A stretch of DNA of 64,000 nt, taken from NCBI RefSeq assembly GCF_001552635.1, contig NZ_BCRO01000019.1:62001-126000 (forward strand), written 5' to 3'. This DNA comes from Actinomadura hibisca NBRC 15177 (lineage in GTDB: Bacteria > Actinomycetota > Actinomycetes > Streptosporangiales > Streptosporangiaceae). Below the pieces are notes generated by a model. The model ran no database searches and had not been told where the DNA came from. It worked only from the letters and a program-made list of their open reading frames with translations. The translations under genes and the position numbers were made by a program. Below are positions 1 to 9,715 of this stretch, piece by piece; position 1 is the first letter of the stretch; each line of letters opens with the position of its first letter.

Positions 1-13
1 GGCCCTGAGTGCC

Positions 14-3000
14 TTGCGTGACGAAGCCACGAGCATCAGAGGCGATCACCTCACGAGCGCGAAGATCTGTGCGGAGGTGGGCGCGGACCGCAAGAGGTTC
101 AGCGCATGGGTCAAGGGGGACGAGACGCCGTCGTCCGAACTGGATGACCTGGTCCACGAGCTGATCGTCTATATGGAGAGGCACATTGAGGAGCGCACCG
201 GTGGCAGGCCGGTGCGTACGCGCCAGCAGTGGGATGCTCTTCTCCGGCTCGCCCAGAAGGAGGGCCGACGCAACCAGGGCAGGCGGAAGCCCAATGCCGG
301 CCGCCCTACCGGACCGGCCCCCTTCCGTTTTGTCCACGCCGCCAAAGGAAAAGACCGGCCGCCGGAGCTGGCGGGGCGGCAGGATGATCTTGATCGGTTG
401 TGCGAGCTGGTGAGCGCCAAGTCGAGGTATCTGTCGCTCGTAGCGCCGCCCTGGGCGGGCAAGACGGCCTTTCTCGCCAGCTTTGCCGCCTCGCACGTGC
501 CGGAGAACATCGACCTTGTCGCCTACTTCGTCCAATGGAGAAGTGGCGGTGACACGGCGCAACGCTTCCTCGACACCATGGTGATAGCCCTTAGTAGACA
601 TATAGGCAGGAAGCCGCCTTCCCTCAGGGACACCGCCACACTGCTGGACCTGTACGAGGCGGCGGCCAAGAAGAGCGTGAAGAACGACCGGCGGCTCCTG
701 TTGCTGGTCGACGGGCTCGACCTGGATTCCGTGTCGTATCTCGATGGCGAGAGCATCGCCTCGCTGCTGCCACCGGAGCTGCATCCCGGTCTGGTCGTCC
801 TGGTCAGCCGCCGGTGGCATCCGCCCATTCCGGGTGACGTCCCGTCACACCATCCTCTGCGCCACGCTGAGCGGATAACAAACTTTCGGCCCTCGCCTGA
901 GGCGGCCGTCCGGCGTGAGGAGGTGTTGCGCAACCTGGTCGAGTTGCTCAAAGACAAGGACGGGTGGGGACGGGAGGTCGTCGGGTTCCTGGCGGTAGCC
1001 CATGGAGGGCTCACCGAGAACGCCCTGACGGAACTGATCGGCCGCGGGCTGATCCCTTTCGATCTGACCGAGCGCCTGTACAGCGTGGCAGGCCGAGGCC
1101 TCTGCCTCGGAGAGTTGGAGCCGGACGCGTTCGTTCTGGCTCACCGGGACCTGTACGAAGTCGCATTGGCCCAGTTGAGTGACCAGATGTGCTCCGACCT
1201 CCGCCAGCGGCTCCATACCTGGGCCGACGGCTACCGAGAGTACGGTTGGCCCGGCTCCACCCCCGGATATCTCCTCCACGACTACCTGAGTCTCCTGCGG
1301 CATGACGATGCCTCTGAGCGCCGTTTCGCCTTCACACTCGACCATCGCCGACTGCTGCGGCTCGCCTCCAAAGGCCGCGTCGATCTCGCGCTCTCCTCGC
1401 TCGACCACGTCGCATGCGGGAAGACACCCGCCATCCTGGCGTCGGCAGCGGCGTCGCGGTCACTCCTGGAGACCATGCGCAGGCACGTCCCGCGTGAGGT
1501 ACTGCGCGCGCTGTGCCTGGTCGGCGATGTGGAGCGGGCACGTGCGTTGGCACTGGCACCCGGCGATCCCGTCTCGAAGGCGGTGCGGCTGCTGGAGATG
1601 GCCCAGGCGCTCTCGGGCACGGCGACAGGGGAGGCGGAGGAGCAGGTGACGTTGCTTGCCCGGGAGGCGGCGGCGTGGGCCGAACAAGCGGAGCAACATC
1701 CCTTCCTCACGTTCCCCATGGCCGAGTGGGACACCGTGGCGATCGTTGCGCGGACCGCCGCCGTCCTGGCCGAGCTGGGGATGTCCGATGAGGCGGGCAG
1801 GCTACTGGGAACGGTTGACGTCTGTAGGCCGGAGAACGTCGAGCCGTCGGCCAGGACGGCGGAGCGGCTTCGCAAGACTGACCGGGTCCTCGCGGAGCGA
1901 GTGCTGGACGAGCTGTTGCTCGAAGCGGAGAGCCAGGCGGAACCGGAGGAGGGTGATCCGGTGTTCGCGGTCGGGATCTGGGCCTCCGTCGCTGCACACG
2001 ATCATGAACGCGCCGATCGGATCCTTCCGAGGATGCGGGAGTTCTCCAAGGCATTCGTCGAGGCTTCCCCGGGGCTGGCCGCCGCCGACTGCTGTGCCCT
2101 CACAGCCTCCGCGCTCGCGCAGGCGAATCCGGGGGTGGTGCGCGCAGAATCCTGGGATCAGGCCCGTGAGCTGGCGGAGATCGCGCGGAAGAAGATTCAG
2201 GCGGCACTGGTCTCCTTGCCTGCGGACGAGACCAGTGAGTCGCTGGCTCTGGTGGTGCAGGCCTATCTCGACCTTGAAGAGCCACACGATGACATCCGGA
2301 GGATGCTCGCTGAGTTCCCTCCGGATGTTGCCGTCCGAGCCACGTCTTTGCTCGATGACTTCATGGGCGAGCCTGTTGACGTCGCCGTTGCGGACGAGCC
2401 GGACCTGCTCGAACAGGCGAAGCGCTTGTCGGACCTCGGTGACGGCCCGCAGCTGAAAAACCGTCTCGATCAGTTCACAAGGGCCGTTGCCGAGTTGGAG
2501 ACCTATGTCCCCTGGCTGCCCTTCCTCGCCGAAGCTCTCCCAAGTACCGGCGGCGACGTCGATACAACCCTCGCGTCCCTGACGGGTGAACGGCCTGACT
2601 CGGTGCAGCGCATACGTGTCCTCGCCTCGGCCGCGAAGGCATTCGCCCAAGCCCGGCGCCATGGCGAAGCGGTGTGGTGCGCCACGGAGGCGGCGGCCTC
2701 CGCTGAGCGCCTCGATTCGCACAGGCCGGAGGTGAGAGCCCTGGTCGCCCAGGCGTTCGCGCACGTCGGCGATGCCGAGAACGCCACCAGTTGGGCCCGG
2801 CCCGCCGACGGGAAGCGGCCGACTGGGAAGCCCGGCATTCCCTACCGTCGGGCGGCCCTGGCTGTTCAGGCGGGTCTCGACCCCGCGTCCTTCGTCGACA
2901 GAATCGTCTCCGACGGCTTGCCGGGCAGCGGTGGCCCCTCCTCTGCCGGGACCGAACTGCTCGCCGCCTTCAGCAGCGTCGCTTCCGGGGCGAGAGCGGA

Positions 3001-3472
3001 GGCGCACCTCGCGTCCCTGCGGACATCGGCACGCGCCCGCCTCTCGACCGGACCGCTGACCGCAACCGGTCTCGCCCTGCTGCAAGCCGTCCTAGGCAAC
3101 AGCGAGGAAGCACGCCGCACGATCGACGAAATCCCGGATGCCGCCGCCCGAGGCGTCGCACAGGCGACGGTCGCCGGCTTGCTTTCAAGCACCCCCGTAT
3201 ACCTCGATATGGCAGGAGGCGAGGACTGCTGGACGCTCTCCGCTCTCCGCGTCATTGCTCATCGCCTGTATCCAGCAGGGACGGGAGAAGCAGCCCTCAC
3301 CAACGAGCTCGTCGTTCAGGCTCTCGGCACCACTAGCTGGTACTGGACCCTGCCGCTGCTCGGCCGAATGGACCCGGAGGCGGTGCACAAGGTCATCGAG
3401 GTGCTCGACCATCACTGGCAGGTGGGCGTTGATATGAACCCTCTGGCCGACCTGGACTCGTCCGAGGGGTGA
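14..3472 (+). CDS. Large STAND/NACHT-like P-loop NTPase with N-terminal HTH-like region
   Basis: This is a protein of about 1150 residues. The first ~30 residues (ICAEVGADRKRFSAWVKG) look like an HTH segment. A P-loop APPWAGKT lies near residues 144-151 and a Walker B stretch LLLLVDGLD near 229-237. The remaining ~800 residues are alpha-helical and Leu/Ala/Glu-rich, with no enzyme motif I recognise, and resemble a repeat-type sensor. This layout (HTH-like, NTPase, helical tail) fits signal-transduction STAND ATPases, some of which act in phage defence; its function here is unknown. The first codon used is TTG at 14, but the frame stays open to the window edge, so the true start may lie upstream. 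Codon use is unusual for the region (ATA, AGA and TTT codons around 580-610 and 875-885), which suggests acquisition by transfer. Confidence 0.6.
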   Translation: MRDEATSIRGDHLTSAKICAEVGADRKRFSAWVKGDETPSSELDDLVHELIVYMERHIEERTGGRPVRTRQQWDALLRLAQKEGRRNQGRRKPNAGRPTGPAPFRFVHAAKGKDRPPELAGRQDDLDRLCELVSAKSRYLSLVAPPWAGKTAFLASFAASHVPENIDLVAYFVQWRSGGDTAQRFLDTMVIALSRHIGRKPPSLRDTATLLDLYEAAAKKSVKNDRRLLLLVDGLDLDSVSYLDGESIASLLPPELHPGLVVLVSRRWHPPIPGDVPSHHPLRHAERITNFRPSPEAAVRREEVLRNLVELLKDKDGWGREVVGFLAVAHGGLTENALTELIGRGLIPFDLTERLYSVAGRGLCLGELEPDAFVLAHRDLYEVALAQLSDQMCSDLRQRLHTWADGYREYGWPGSTPGYLLHDYLSLLRHDDASERRFAFTLDHRRLLRLASKGRVDLALSSLDHVACGKTPAILASAAASRSLLETMRRHVPREVLRALCLVGDVERARALALAPGDPVSKAVRLLEMAQALSGTATGEAEEQVTLLAREAAAWAEQAEQHPFLTFPMAEWDTVAIVARTAAVLAELGMSDEAGRLLGTVDVCRPENVEPSARTAERLRKTDRVLAERVLDELLLEAESQAEPEEGDPVFAVGIWASVAAHDHERADRILPRMREFSKAFVEASPGLAAADCCALTASALAQANPGVVRAESWDQARELAEIARKKIQAALVSLPADETSESLALVVQAYLDLEEPHDDIRRMLAEFPPDVAVRATSLLDDFMGEPVDVAVADEPDLLEQAKRLSDLGDGPQLKNRLDQFTRAVAELETYVPWLPFLAEALPSTGGDVDTTLASLTGERPDSVQRIRVLASAAKAFAQARRHGEAVWCATEAAASAERLDSHRPEVRALVAQAFAHVGDAENATSWARPADGKRPTGKPGIPYRRAALAVQAGLDPASFVDRIVSDGLPGSGGPSSAGTELLAAFSSVASGARAEAHLASLRTSARARLSTGPLTATGLALLQAVLGNSEEARRTIDEIPDAAARGVAQATVAGLLSSTPVYLDMAGGEDCWTLSALRVIAHRLYPAGTGEAALTNELVVQALGTTSWYWTLPLLGRMDPEAVHKVIEVLDHHWQVGVDMNPLADLDSSEG

Positions 3473-3502
3473 GTCCTGGCCCGCATCGGGCAGGATCGGG
3501 GC

Positions 3503-5479
3503 ATGAACCGTCTCAAGGACGCCACCAGCCCGTATCTCCTCCAGCACGCCGACAACCCGGTGGACTGGTGGGAGTGGAGTCCGGAGGCGTTCGCCGAGGC
3601 GCGTCGTCGGGATGTGCCCGTTCTGCTGTCTGTTGGGTACGCGGCCTGCCACTGGTGTCATGTCATGGCGCACCAGTCGTTCGAGGACGAGCAGACCGCG
3701 GCGCTCATGAACCGGCTGTTCGTCAATATCAAGGTGGATCGCGAGGAGCGGCCCGATATCGACGCCGTCTACATGGAGGCCACCCAGGCCATGACCGGGC
3801 AGGGTGGCTGGCCCATGACGGTCTTCATGACGCCGGACGGCCATCCCTTCTACTGCGGCACCTACTTCCCCCGGCCCCAGTTCCAGGCGCTTCTTCAGGC
3901 CGTTGACAAGGCTTGGCGTGAGCAGCGTGATGAGGTCACTGGGCAGGGGCAGCAGGTTGTGGAGGCGCTTTCCTCGCGCGCGCCCGCGATGGGCGGTACC
4001 CAGCCTCCTGGGAGTGAGCAGTTGGGGCAGGCCGTGCAGGCGCTTGCGCGTAGTTATGACGTGGCGCGGGGTGGGTTCGGGGGTGCGCCCAAGTTTCCGC
4101 CGTCCATGGCCTTGGAGTTCCTGCTCCGCCATCATGCGCGCACCCAGGACGCTGAGGCGCTCGCCATGGCAGGCCATACGTTGGAGGCGATGGCGCGCGG
4201 CGGTATGTACGACCAGCTCGGTGGCGGCTTCGCGCGCTACTCGGTGGACGACGCCTGGATCGTGCCGCACTTCGAGAAGATGCTCTACGACAACGCCCTG
4301 CTCGCCCGCGTCTACGCGCACTGGTGGCGGCTCACCGGCACGCCGCTCGCGCGCCGCGTCGCCCTGGAGACCTGCGACTGGATGTTGCGCGACCTCCGTA
4401 CGCCGCAGGATGGACTCGCCTCGGCGTTGGACGCTGATAGCGAGGGTGTCGAGGGCAAGTATTACGTGTGGACGCCTGAGCAGCTTCGTGAAGTGCTGGG
4501 CGACGAGGATGGTGGGTACGCGGCCGGGTTGTTCGAGGTCACCGGCACCTTCGAGCACGGCACCTCTGTTCTGCAGTTGTTGCGCGACCCTGATGACGTC
4601 GAGCGGTACGAGCGGGTGCGGCACGCGTTGCTGGCCGCCCGTGAGGAGCGTGTTCCGCCTGCTCGTGACGACAAGGTCGTCGCCGCTTGGAACGGCCTGG
4701 CGATTGCTGCGCTCGCTGAGTGCGGCGCGCTTCTCGATCGGCCGGACCTGGTCACCGCCGCCCGCGAGGTCGCCCGCCTCGTCATCGATCTGCACGTGCG
4801 CGACGGGCGACTGGTGCGTACTTCCCGTGACGGCACGGCCGGAAGCAACGCGGGTGTGCTGGAGGACTACGCCGACGTCGCTGAGGGGCTGATCGCTCTG
4901 CACGGGGTCACGGGTGAGGCTGAGTACGTTCGGGTGGCCGGGACGTTGCTGGACACCGTGCTGGACCGATTCGGCGACGAGCAGGGCGGTTTCTACGACA
5001 CCGCCGACGACGCCGAGCGCCTGTTCCGCCGTCCCCAGGACCCCACCGACAACGCCACCCCGTCCGGCCAGTTCGCCGCCGCCGGGGCCCTGCTGTCCTA
5101 TGCCGCCCTCACCGGCTCGCAGCGGCACCGCGACGCCGCCACCGCCGCGCTGTCCCCGGCGAGCCTGCTGGCCGAGCAGCACGCCCGGTTCGCCGGATGG
5201 GGGCTCGCCGTCGCCGAGGCGCACCTGACCGGGCCGCTGGAGATCGCCGTCGTGGGGGAGCCCGGCGACGAGCGCACCCGCGCCCTGCACCAGACGGCGC
5301 TGATGTCGGTGTCGCCCGGCGCGGTGGTCAGCGTCGGCGCGCCCGGCTCGACCGCCAGCCCGCTGCTGGAGGGGCGCGGCCTGGTGGGCGGGGAACCCGC
5401 CGCCTACGTGTGCCGGAACTTCGCCTGCCGCCTGCCGGTCACGACCCCCGCCGCCCTCGGCGCCGAGGTGCGCGGCTGA
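3503..5479 (+). CDS. DUF255 thioredoxin-domain protein (YyaL/SSP411 family)
   Basis: The 658-residue protein begins with the family hallmark [21 protein letters not shown] and has a thioredoxin-like CHWC motif near residue 52, followed by a DREERPDID segment. The C-terminal two thirds form an alpha/alpha-barrel resembling N-acylglucosamine epimerases ([31 protein letters not shown]). Length and architecture match full-length members. The biochemical role of the family is not firmly known; a redox or carbohydrate-related role is usually suggested. The ATG at 3503 comes 30 nt after the previous stop with only a weak purine stretch ahead. Codon use is patchy, with T-ending codons in 3880-4700 and very high GC3 after about 5000. 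Confidence 0.9.
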   Translation: MNRLKDATSPYLLQHADNPVDWWEWSPEAFAEARRRDVPVLLSVGYAACHWCHVMAHQSFEDEQTAALMNRLFVNIKVDREERPDIDAVYMEATQAMTGQGGWPMTVFMTPDGHPFYCGTYFPRPQFQALLQAVDKAWREQRDEVTGQGQQVVEALSSRAPAMGGTQPPGSEQLGQAVQALARSYDVARGGFGGAPKFPPSMALEFLLRHHARTQDAEALAMAGHTLEAMARGGMYDQLGGGFARYSVDDAWIVPHFEKMLYDNALLARVYAHWWRLTGTPLARRVALETCDWMLRDLRTPQDGLASALDADSEGVEGKYYVWTPEQLREVLGDEDGGYAAGLFEVTGTFEHGTSVLQLLRDPDDVERYERVRHALLAAREERVPPARDDKVVAAWNGLAIAALAECGALLDRPDLVTAAREVARLVIDLHVRDGRLVRTSRDGTAGSNAGVLEDYADVAEGLIALHGVTGEAEYVRVAGTLLDTVLDRFGDEQGGFYDTADDAERLFRRPQDPTDNATPSGQFAAAGALLSYAALTGSQRHRDAATAALSPASLLAEQHARFAGWGLAVAEAHLTGPLEIAVVGEPGDERTRALHQTALMSVSPGAVVSVGAPGSTASPLLEGRGLVGGEPAAYVCRNFACRLPVTTPAALGAEVRG

Positions 5480-5495
5480 CCGGACCAGACCAATT

Positions 5496-5508
5496 GGACC
5501 GCCGGTCC
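5496..5508. promoter_or_regulatory. Inverted repeat GGACC-GCC-GGTCC downstream of the DUF255 gene
   Basis: This perfect 5-bp-arm inverted repeat lies 17 nt after the DUF255 stop and is followed by ACTTTG. It could be a weak terminator hairpin or an operator in the 244-nt gap before the NlpC/P60 gene. A second short palindrome, TACCA-CT-TGGTA, lies at 5551-5562. No clear promoter hexamers were found, and the rest of the gap shows nothing else. Confidence 0.3.
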
Positions 5509-5723
5509 ACTTTGTGGCAACGTGACCTTGATCTCGTCAGCGCCAGGTGTTACCACTTGGTAGCGAAGACGGGGCTGACGGAACGCGGCCGCCGGGGCCG
5601 GGGTGGCGGCGCGCGCCCGGGGTATCTGGACGGTGGTCGTGTCCGCGGGTCATAGTCGTGGGGCCGGTTCGCCGCCGATGGCCGGCGGGCCGGACACGGG
5701 CCGAGGGACAGGGGAGTGTTGCC

Positions 5724-6902
5724 GTGCGTAAGCCGAACCGCCGGGTTCTGCCAACGATCATCGGCGTTTCGGCGGTGACCACGCTCGCCGCCAACATCGC
5801 GGTGGTGGTCGCCTTCGACCACGGCGACGCGCCCGCGCCCGCCCCGCAGTCGCAGGGCCGCCGCTTCGTGGCCGCCTCGGGCAGCTCGGCGCTGTCGCCC
5901 GCGGCGGTCGCCCCGCTCGGCAGGCGCCTCGCCCCGCACGTGCTGATCGCCGCGCCCGGCACGCTGCCCGCCGCCGCCGTCGAGAAGGTGCGCAAGCTGA
6001 AGGGCGTGCAGGGCGTCGAGGTCGTGGACGCCGCGCAGGCCATGGTCGCGGGCAAGCGCGTCGGCCTGCTGGGCGTCGACCCCTCCACCTTCCGCAACTA
6101 CACCCCCAAGCCCACCGCGCAGGCCGACGACCTGTGGCGCAACATCGCCGGCGGCGACGTCGCGGTCTCGTTCATGATGGGCAGCGACGGCGGCGTGCAG
6201 CTCGGCAGCCAGGTCCCGGTCGGCGGCAAGGGCGGCCGCCAGACGCAGCTGCGCGTCGGCGCGTACGCGACGATGGGCATCAGCGACGTCGACGCCGTCG
6301 TCTCGCGCGGCAACGCCCAGGCGCTCGGCATGCCGACCGGCAACGCGCTGCTGGTCAGCGTGCCCAAGACCAAGCCCGCCGCGTTCATCAAGGGCCTGCG
6401 CAAGGTGCTGCCCAAGCAGGCGCGGGCCGTCGAGGTGAACCCGCAGATCGACGTGCCGTCGGTCGGCAAGCTGCCGCAGGCCAACGGCCGGGTGATGACC
6501 GCCCCGCAGGTCCAGACGGTGATCAAGGCGGCCTACACCCGGCTCGGCTGGCCGTACGTGTGGGGCGGCGAGTCGGAGGCCGAGGGCGGCTACGACTGCT
6601 CGGGCCTGATGCAGTACGCGTTCGCGCGCGCCGGGATCAAGCTGCCCCGGGTCGCCGCCGACCAGGCCCGCACCGGCTGGGTGATCCCCTACGCCAAGGC
6701 GCAGCCGGGCGACATGCTGATCTGGGCCAACGACCCGACCGCGCCCGGCTACATCTCGCACATCGCCCTGTACCTGGGCGGCGGCAAGATGATCGCCGCG
6801 CCGCGCCGGGGCACGGTGGTGCAGGTCCAGAACGTCTACACGCGCAACATGAAGGGCGCGGTCCGGGTCAACCCGGGCCAGGCCGCCCGCACCCCGGGCT
6901 GA
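5724..6902 (+). CDS. Secreted NlpC/P60 cell-wall hydrolase
   Basis: The C-terminal ~115 residues form an NlpC/P60 papain-like domain. The nucleophile Cys292 sits in YDCSGLMQYAF and His346 in SHIALYLG. Such enzymes cleave gamma-D-Glu-DAP or related peptide bonds in peptidoglycan. Residues ~10-32 form a hydrophobic signal or anchor segment (VLPTIIGVSAVTTLAANIAVVVAF), and the middle region (about residues 60-250) is an unclassified extracytoplasmic domain. I chose GTG at 5724 because GGGGAG lies 9-13 nt before it and the export signal follows at once; the open frame further upstream codes for low-information Arg/Pro-rich sequence. The gene is transcribed alone, converging on the TetR gene 3 nt downstream. 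Confidence 0.87.
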   Translation: MRKPNRRVLPTIIGVSAVTTLAANIAVVVAFDHGDAPAPAPQSQGRRFVAASGSSALSPAAVAPLGRRLAPHVLIAAPGTLPAAAVEKVRKLKGVQGVEVVDAAQAMVAGKRVGLLGVDPSTFRNYTPKPTAQADDLWRNIAGGDVAVSFMMGSDGGVQLGSQVPVGGKGGRQTQLRVGAYATMGISDVDAVVSRGNAQALGMPTGNALLVSVPKTKPAAFIKGLRKVLPKQARAVEVNPQIDVPSVGKLPQANGRVMTAPQVQTVIKAAYTRLGWPYVWGGESEAEGGYDCSGLMQYAFARAGIKLPRVAADQARTGWVIPYAKAQPGDMLIWANDPTAPGYISHIALYLGGGKMIAAPRRGTVVQVQNVYTRNMKGAVRVNPGQAARTPG

Positions 6903-6905
6903 CGG

Positions 6906-7547
6906 TCACAGCGGCATCCCCGCCCCGAGGAACTCCAGGTTGCGGTCCAGCAGGCCGGGCAGGTCCGCCGCGCCGTCGCCGTCCAGCCAGGTGTACATCG
7001 CCGCCTGGAGCACCCCCATGACCGCCCAGGCGAACGCCTGGACCCGCGGATCGTCCGGCTCGCGGCCGGTGCGCTCGGCGGTCACCCCGGCCAGCACCGC
7101 CAGCGTGCCGCCGCGCATCAGCTCGTGCACCCGCGCCTGCACCGACGGCACCTCGGCGATGAGCCGCACCCGCGTCCTGATCGTCTCCATGTCGGTCTGG
7201 AAGACGTAGGGGAACACCTCGCGGAAGCTGGCCCGCAGCGCCTCCAGCGGGGCCAGCTCCGGCGGCTGGGCGCGCAGCAGCCGTTCCAGCACCGGGTCGT
7301 ACTCGTCGGTGACGACCAGGTCCTCCTTGGTGGGGAAGTAGCGGAAGAACGTGCTGGGCGACACCTCGGCCGCCGCCGCGATCTGCTCCACGGTCGTGGC
7401 GTCGTAGCCCCGGGCCGTGAAGAGCCGCAGGGCGTGCTCCTGGATCGCCCTGCGGGTCTTCAGCTTCTTGCGCTCGCGCAGCGGCAGGTGGTCGAGGGGG
7501 TCGTCCAGCCGTCCGGCCGCGGTCTGCTCAGGAAGCGACGTGCTCAT
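6906..7547 (-). CDS. TetR-family regulator coupled to a DHA2 exporter
   Basis: The 213-residue protein has a TetR N-terminal HTH: TRRAIQEHALRLFTARGYDATTVEQIAAAAEVSPSTFFRYFPTKEDL spans roughly residues 32-78, with the typical STFFRYF recognition helix. The C-terminal ligand domain is variable. The ATG at 7547 lies inside the last codons of the upstream MFS gene (20-nt overlap), so the two are very likely translated from one message. The obvious target is the exporter promoter, where AGTNACT-type repeats occur. The inducing ligand cannot be read from the sequence. Confidence 0.88.
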   Translation of the reverse strand: MSTSLPEQTAAGRLDDPLDHLPLRERKKLKTRRAIQEHALRLFTARGYDATTVEQIAAAAEVSPSTFFRYFPTKEDLVVTDEYDPVLERLLRAQPPELAPLEALRASFREVFPYVFQTDMETIRTRVRLIAEVPSVQARVHELMRGGTLAVLAGVTAERTGREPDDPRVQAFAWAVMGVLQAAMYTWLDGDGAADLPGLLDRNLEFLGAGMPL

Positions 7548-9066
7548 GGTCCGATTCTGCGGCATCACCGGCGTCCGGCGCGCGCTCCGGGGGCACGGCG
7601 GGCAGGAAGACCCACAGCAGCAGGCCGGTGACGAACGTGGCCAGCGCGCACACCGCCAGCGCCGCGTCCATGCCGGACACGTAGGCGTCGCGCGCCGACG
7701 CCAGCAGCGCGGGATCGCCCAGCCGGGCCGCCGCCGACGCCGCGCCGCCGATCGAGTCGCGCGCCAGGACGGCCGCCTCCTCCGGCAGGCCGCCGGTGGA
7801 CACCTCGCCCCGGTAGACCGACGACACCAGGCTGCCGAGCCCCGCCACGCCCAGCGCGGCGGCGGTCTGCCGCAGGGTCTGCACCAGGCCCGAACCGCGC
7901 CCGGCCTGGCCGTCGGGCAGCCGCGCCAGCACCGCGTCCATGGCGGGCACCAGCGTCATGCCGATGCCGAGCCCCATCACGCCCAGCCAGGCGCCGGTGA
8001 AGGTGTAGGCGTCGTCCGCGCCGGTGAACGCGCCCGCGCCGAGCCCGGCGGTCAGCGTCAGCAGCCCCGCCGTCATCACCGGCTTGGCGCCGGTGCGCGG
8101 CACGAGCCGGTCGGTCAGCAGCCCGCCCGCCATCAGGCCCGCGAGCATCGGGATCAGCCGCAGCCCGGTGCCGAACGCGTCGTGCCCCCGCACGACCTGG
8201 AGGTACTGCGGCAGCACGAACAGCGCCCCGGACATCACCAGCGTTCCGATCACCGCCGCCGACACCGACCCCACGAACACCCGGTCGCGGAAGAGCGCCA
8301 CGTCCACCAGCGGCTCGGCGGCCCGCGACTCCCACCGCACGAAGGCCGCCAGCAGCGCCAGGCCGCCCAGCACCGCGCCCAGCGTCAGCGGGTCGGCCCA
8401 GCCGCGCACCGGCCCCTCGATCACCCCGTAGACCAATGCGACCAGCCCCGCCATCGACAACGCCGCGCCCGGCACGTCGACGCGCGGCGCGGCCGGGTCG
8501 CGCGACTCCGGCAGCAGGAACGCGACCGCGAGCCCGCCCAGCACCACCACCGGCACGTTGACCAGGAAGATCGAGCCCCACCAGTAGTGCTCCAGCAGCC
8601 AGCCGCCCAGCAGCGGCCCGAGCGGCAGGCCGAGCGCCATCGACGCCGACCAGACCGCGACGGCGCGGGTGCGCTCGTGCGGCGGGAAGATCGCCGGGAG
8701 CATCGACATCGACAGCGGCAACACCACCGCCGCGCCGAGCCCCATGCAGGTGCGGGCGACGATCACGCCGGTGGTGCCGTCGGCCAGCGCGCCGCCCAGC
8801 GACGCCGCCCCGAACAGCGCGAGGCCCGCCAGCAGCAGCCGCTTGCGGCCGAACCGGTCGCCCAGCAGCCCGGCGGGCAGCAGCAGCGCCGCGAACACCA
8901 GGACGTAGGAGTCGACGATCCACTGGAGCGCGCTGGTGCCCGCGTGCAGCTCGGCCGAGAGCGTGGGCAGCGCCACGTTCAGGATCGTCAGGTCGAAGCC
9001 CAGCGCCAGCAGGGCGAGCGCCAGCGCGCCCAGGCCCCACCACCGCCGCGGGTCCGGTGCCGTCAT
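7528..9066 (-). CDS. MFS drug transporter, DHA2 (EmrB/QacA) family
   Basis: At 512 residues with about 14 hydrophobic helices, this is a typical DHA2 proton antiporter. Diagnostic segments are FDLTILNVALPTL in helix 1, GDRFGRKRLLLAG in the loop after helix 2, and the motif C-like segment SMALGLPLGPLLGGWL. Members export hydrophobic drugs or the cell's own secondary metabolites; the substrate is unknown. The ATG at 9066 is preceded by GGAGGG at a good distance. The gene heads a two-gene operon with the TetR regulator that overlaps its 3' end, which implies ligand-controlled expression. Confidence 0.9.
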   Translation of the reverse strand: MTAPDPRRWWGLGALALALLALGFDLTILNVALPTLSAELHAGTSALQWIVDSYVLVFAALLLPAGLLGDRFGRKRLLLAGLALFGAASLGGALADGTTGVIVARTCMGLGAAVVLPLSMSMLPAIFPPHERTRAVAVWSASMALGLPLGPLLGGWLLEHYWWGSIFLVNVPVVVLGGLAVAFLLPESRDPAAPRVDVPGAALSMAGLVALVYGVIEGPVRGWADPLTLGAVLGGLALLAAFVRWESRAAEPLVDVALFRDRVFVGSVSAAVIGTLVMSGALFVLPQYLQVVRGHDAFGTGLRLIPMLAGLMAGGLLTDRLVPRTGAKPVMTAGLLTLTAGLGAGAFTGADDAYTFTGAWLGVMGLGIGMTLVPAMDAVLARLPDGQAGRGSGLVQTLRQTAAALGVAGLGSLVSSVYRGEVSTGGLPEEAAVLARDSIGGAASAAARLGDPALLASARDAYVSGMDAALAVCALATFVTGLLLWVFLPAVPPERAPDAGDAAESDHEHVAS

Positions 9067-9085
9067 GGAACACCCTCCGAAAGGT

Positions 9086-9127
9086 AGTCACTATTAAATG
9101 AAAGTAACTCTCAAAAGATGGTGACTG
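9086..9127. promoter_or_regulatory. Candidate TetR operator cluster upstream of the DHA2 exporter
   Basis: This AT-rich stretch contains AGTCACT (9086-9092) and AGTAACT (9103-9109), both AGTNACT palindromes, and the related GTGACTG (9121-9127). Spacing is about 17 bp between the first two centres. It lies 20-60 bp before the exporter start, where an autoregulated TetR operon usually carries its operator. Assignment to this regulator is inference. Confidence 0.45.
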
Positions 9128-9166
9128 TCAACTACGGGCGTGCGCTCGACCCCGGCGGAACGGCGT

Positions 9167-9182
9167 TGTAATTTTGATTACA
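9167..9182 (+). promoter_or_regulatory. Palindrome TGTAAT-TTTG-ATTACA over a leaderless promoter and start
   Basis: A perfect 6-bp-arm inverted repeat ends on the A of the ATG at 9182. A good -10 element, TAATTT (9169-9174), lies inside it, 7 nt before the ATG, so transcription should start at or next to the start codon and give a leaderless mRNA. A protein bound here would cover both the -10 box and +1, suggesting direct repression, possibly by the encoded RHH-like protein. Confidence 0.5.
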
Positions 9183-9715
9183 TGACTACGAGCGAAGCGG
9201 TGGAGGAGCTGCGCGGCTGGTTCTCCGGCCGCCTCCCGGACGGCTGGTTCACCGGCGCGCCCGAGATCGTGCTCGACCGCGAGGAGGTCACCGTGCTCGG
9301 CGAGCTGCCCGAGCCGGCCGCCGCAGAGGACCGTCCGGAGGAGCGCTCGGAGGCCGAGCGCGCCGCCCAGCTGGCCGGGCACATCGACCGGTTCCGCGAG
9401 GGCACCCGCGACCAGCGCATCGCGATCGCGCGGGAGGCCGAGCACCGCTTCGGCCACAAGGTGTCGTGGGGCGTCACCTGCGGGGGCCGCCAGGAGATGT
9501 TCACCACGCTGTCGGTGCCGGTGATGACCCGGCTGCGCCAGCCCGAGCGCCGGGTGCTGGACACCCTGGTCGAGGCCGGGGTGGCGCGCAGCCGCAGCGA
9601 CGCGCTGGCCTGGTGCGTGCGGCTGGTCGGCAAGAACACCGACGAGTGGCTCGGCGAGCTGCGCACCGCCCTGGAGCACGTCGAGCGCGCCCGCGCCGCC
9701 GGCCCCACCGCCTGA
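9182..9715 (+). CDS. Small protein with a ribbon-helix-helix-like C-terminal half
   Basis: The 177-residue soluble protein has an acidic N-terminal half and a C-terminal stretch RRVLDTLVEAGVARSRSDALAWCVRLV (residues ~125-151) that resembles the helix-turn-helix part of ribbon-helix-helix or CopG-like proteins. No catalytic motif is visible. The ATG at 9182 has no Shine-Dalgarno sequence but sits 7 nt after TAATTT, consistent with leaderless translation. The palindrome over its start suggests autoregulation. It is transcribed divergently from the TetR/exporter pair. Confidence 0.6.
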   Translation: MTTSEAVEELRGWFSGRLPDGWFTGAPEIVLDREEVTVLGELPEPAAAEDRPEERSEAERAAQLAGHIDRFREGTRDQRIAIAREAEHRFGHKVSWGVTCGGRQEMFTTLSVPVMTRLRQPERRVLDTLVEAGVARSRSDALAWCVRLVGKNTDEWLGELRTALEHVERARAAGPTA

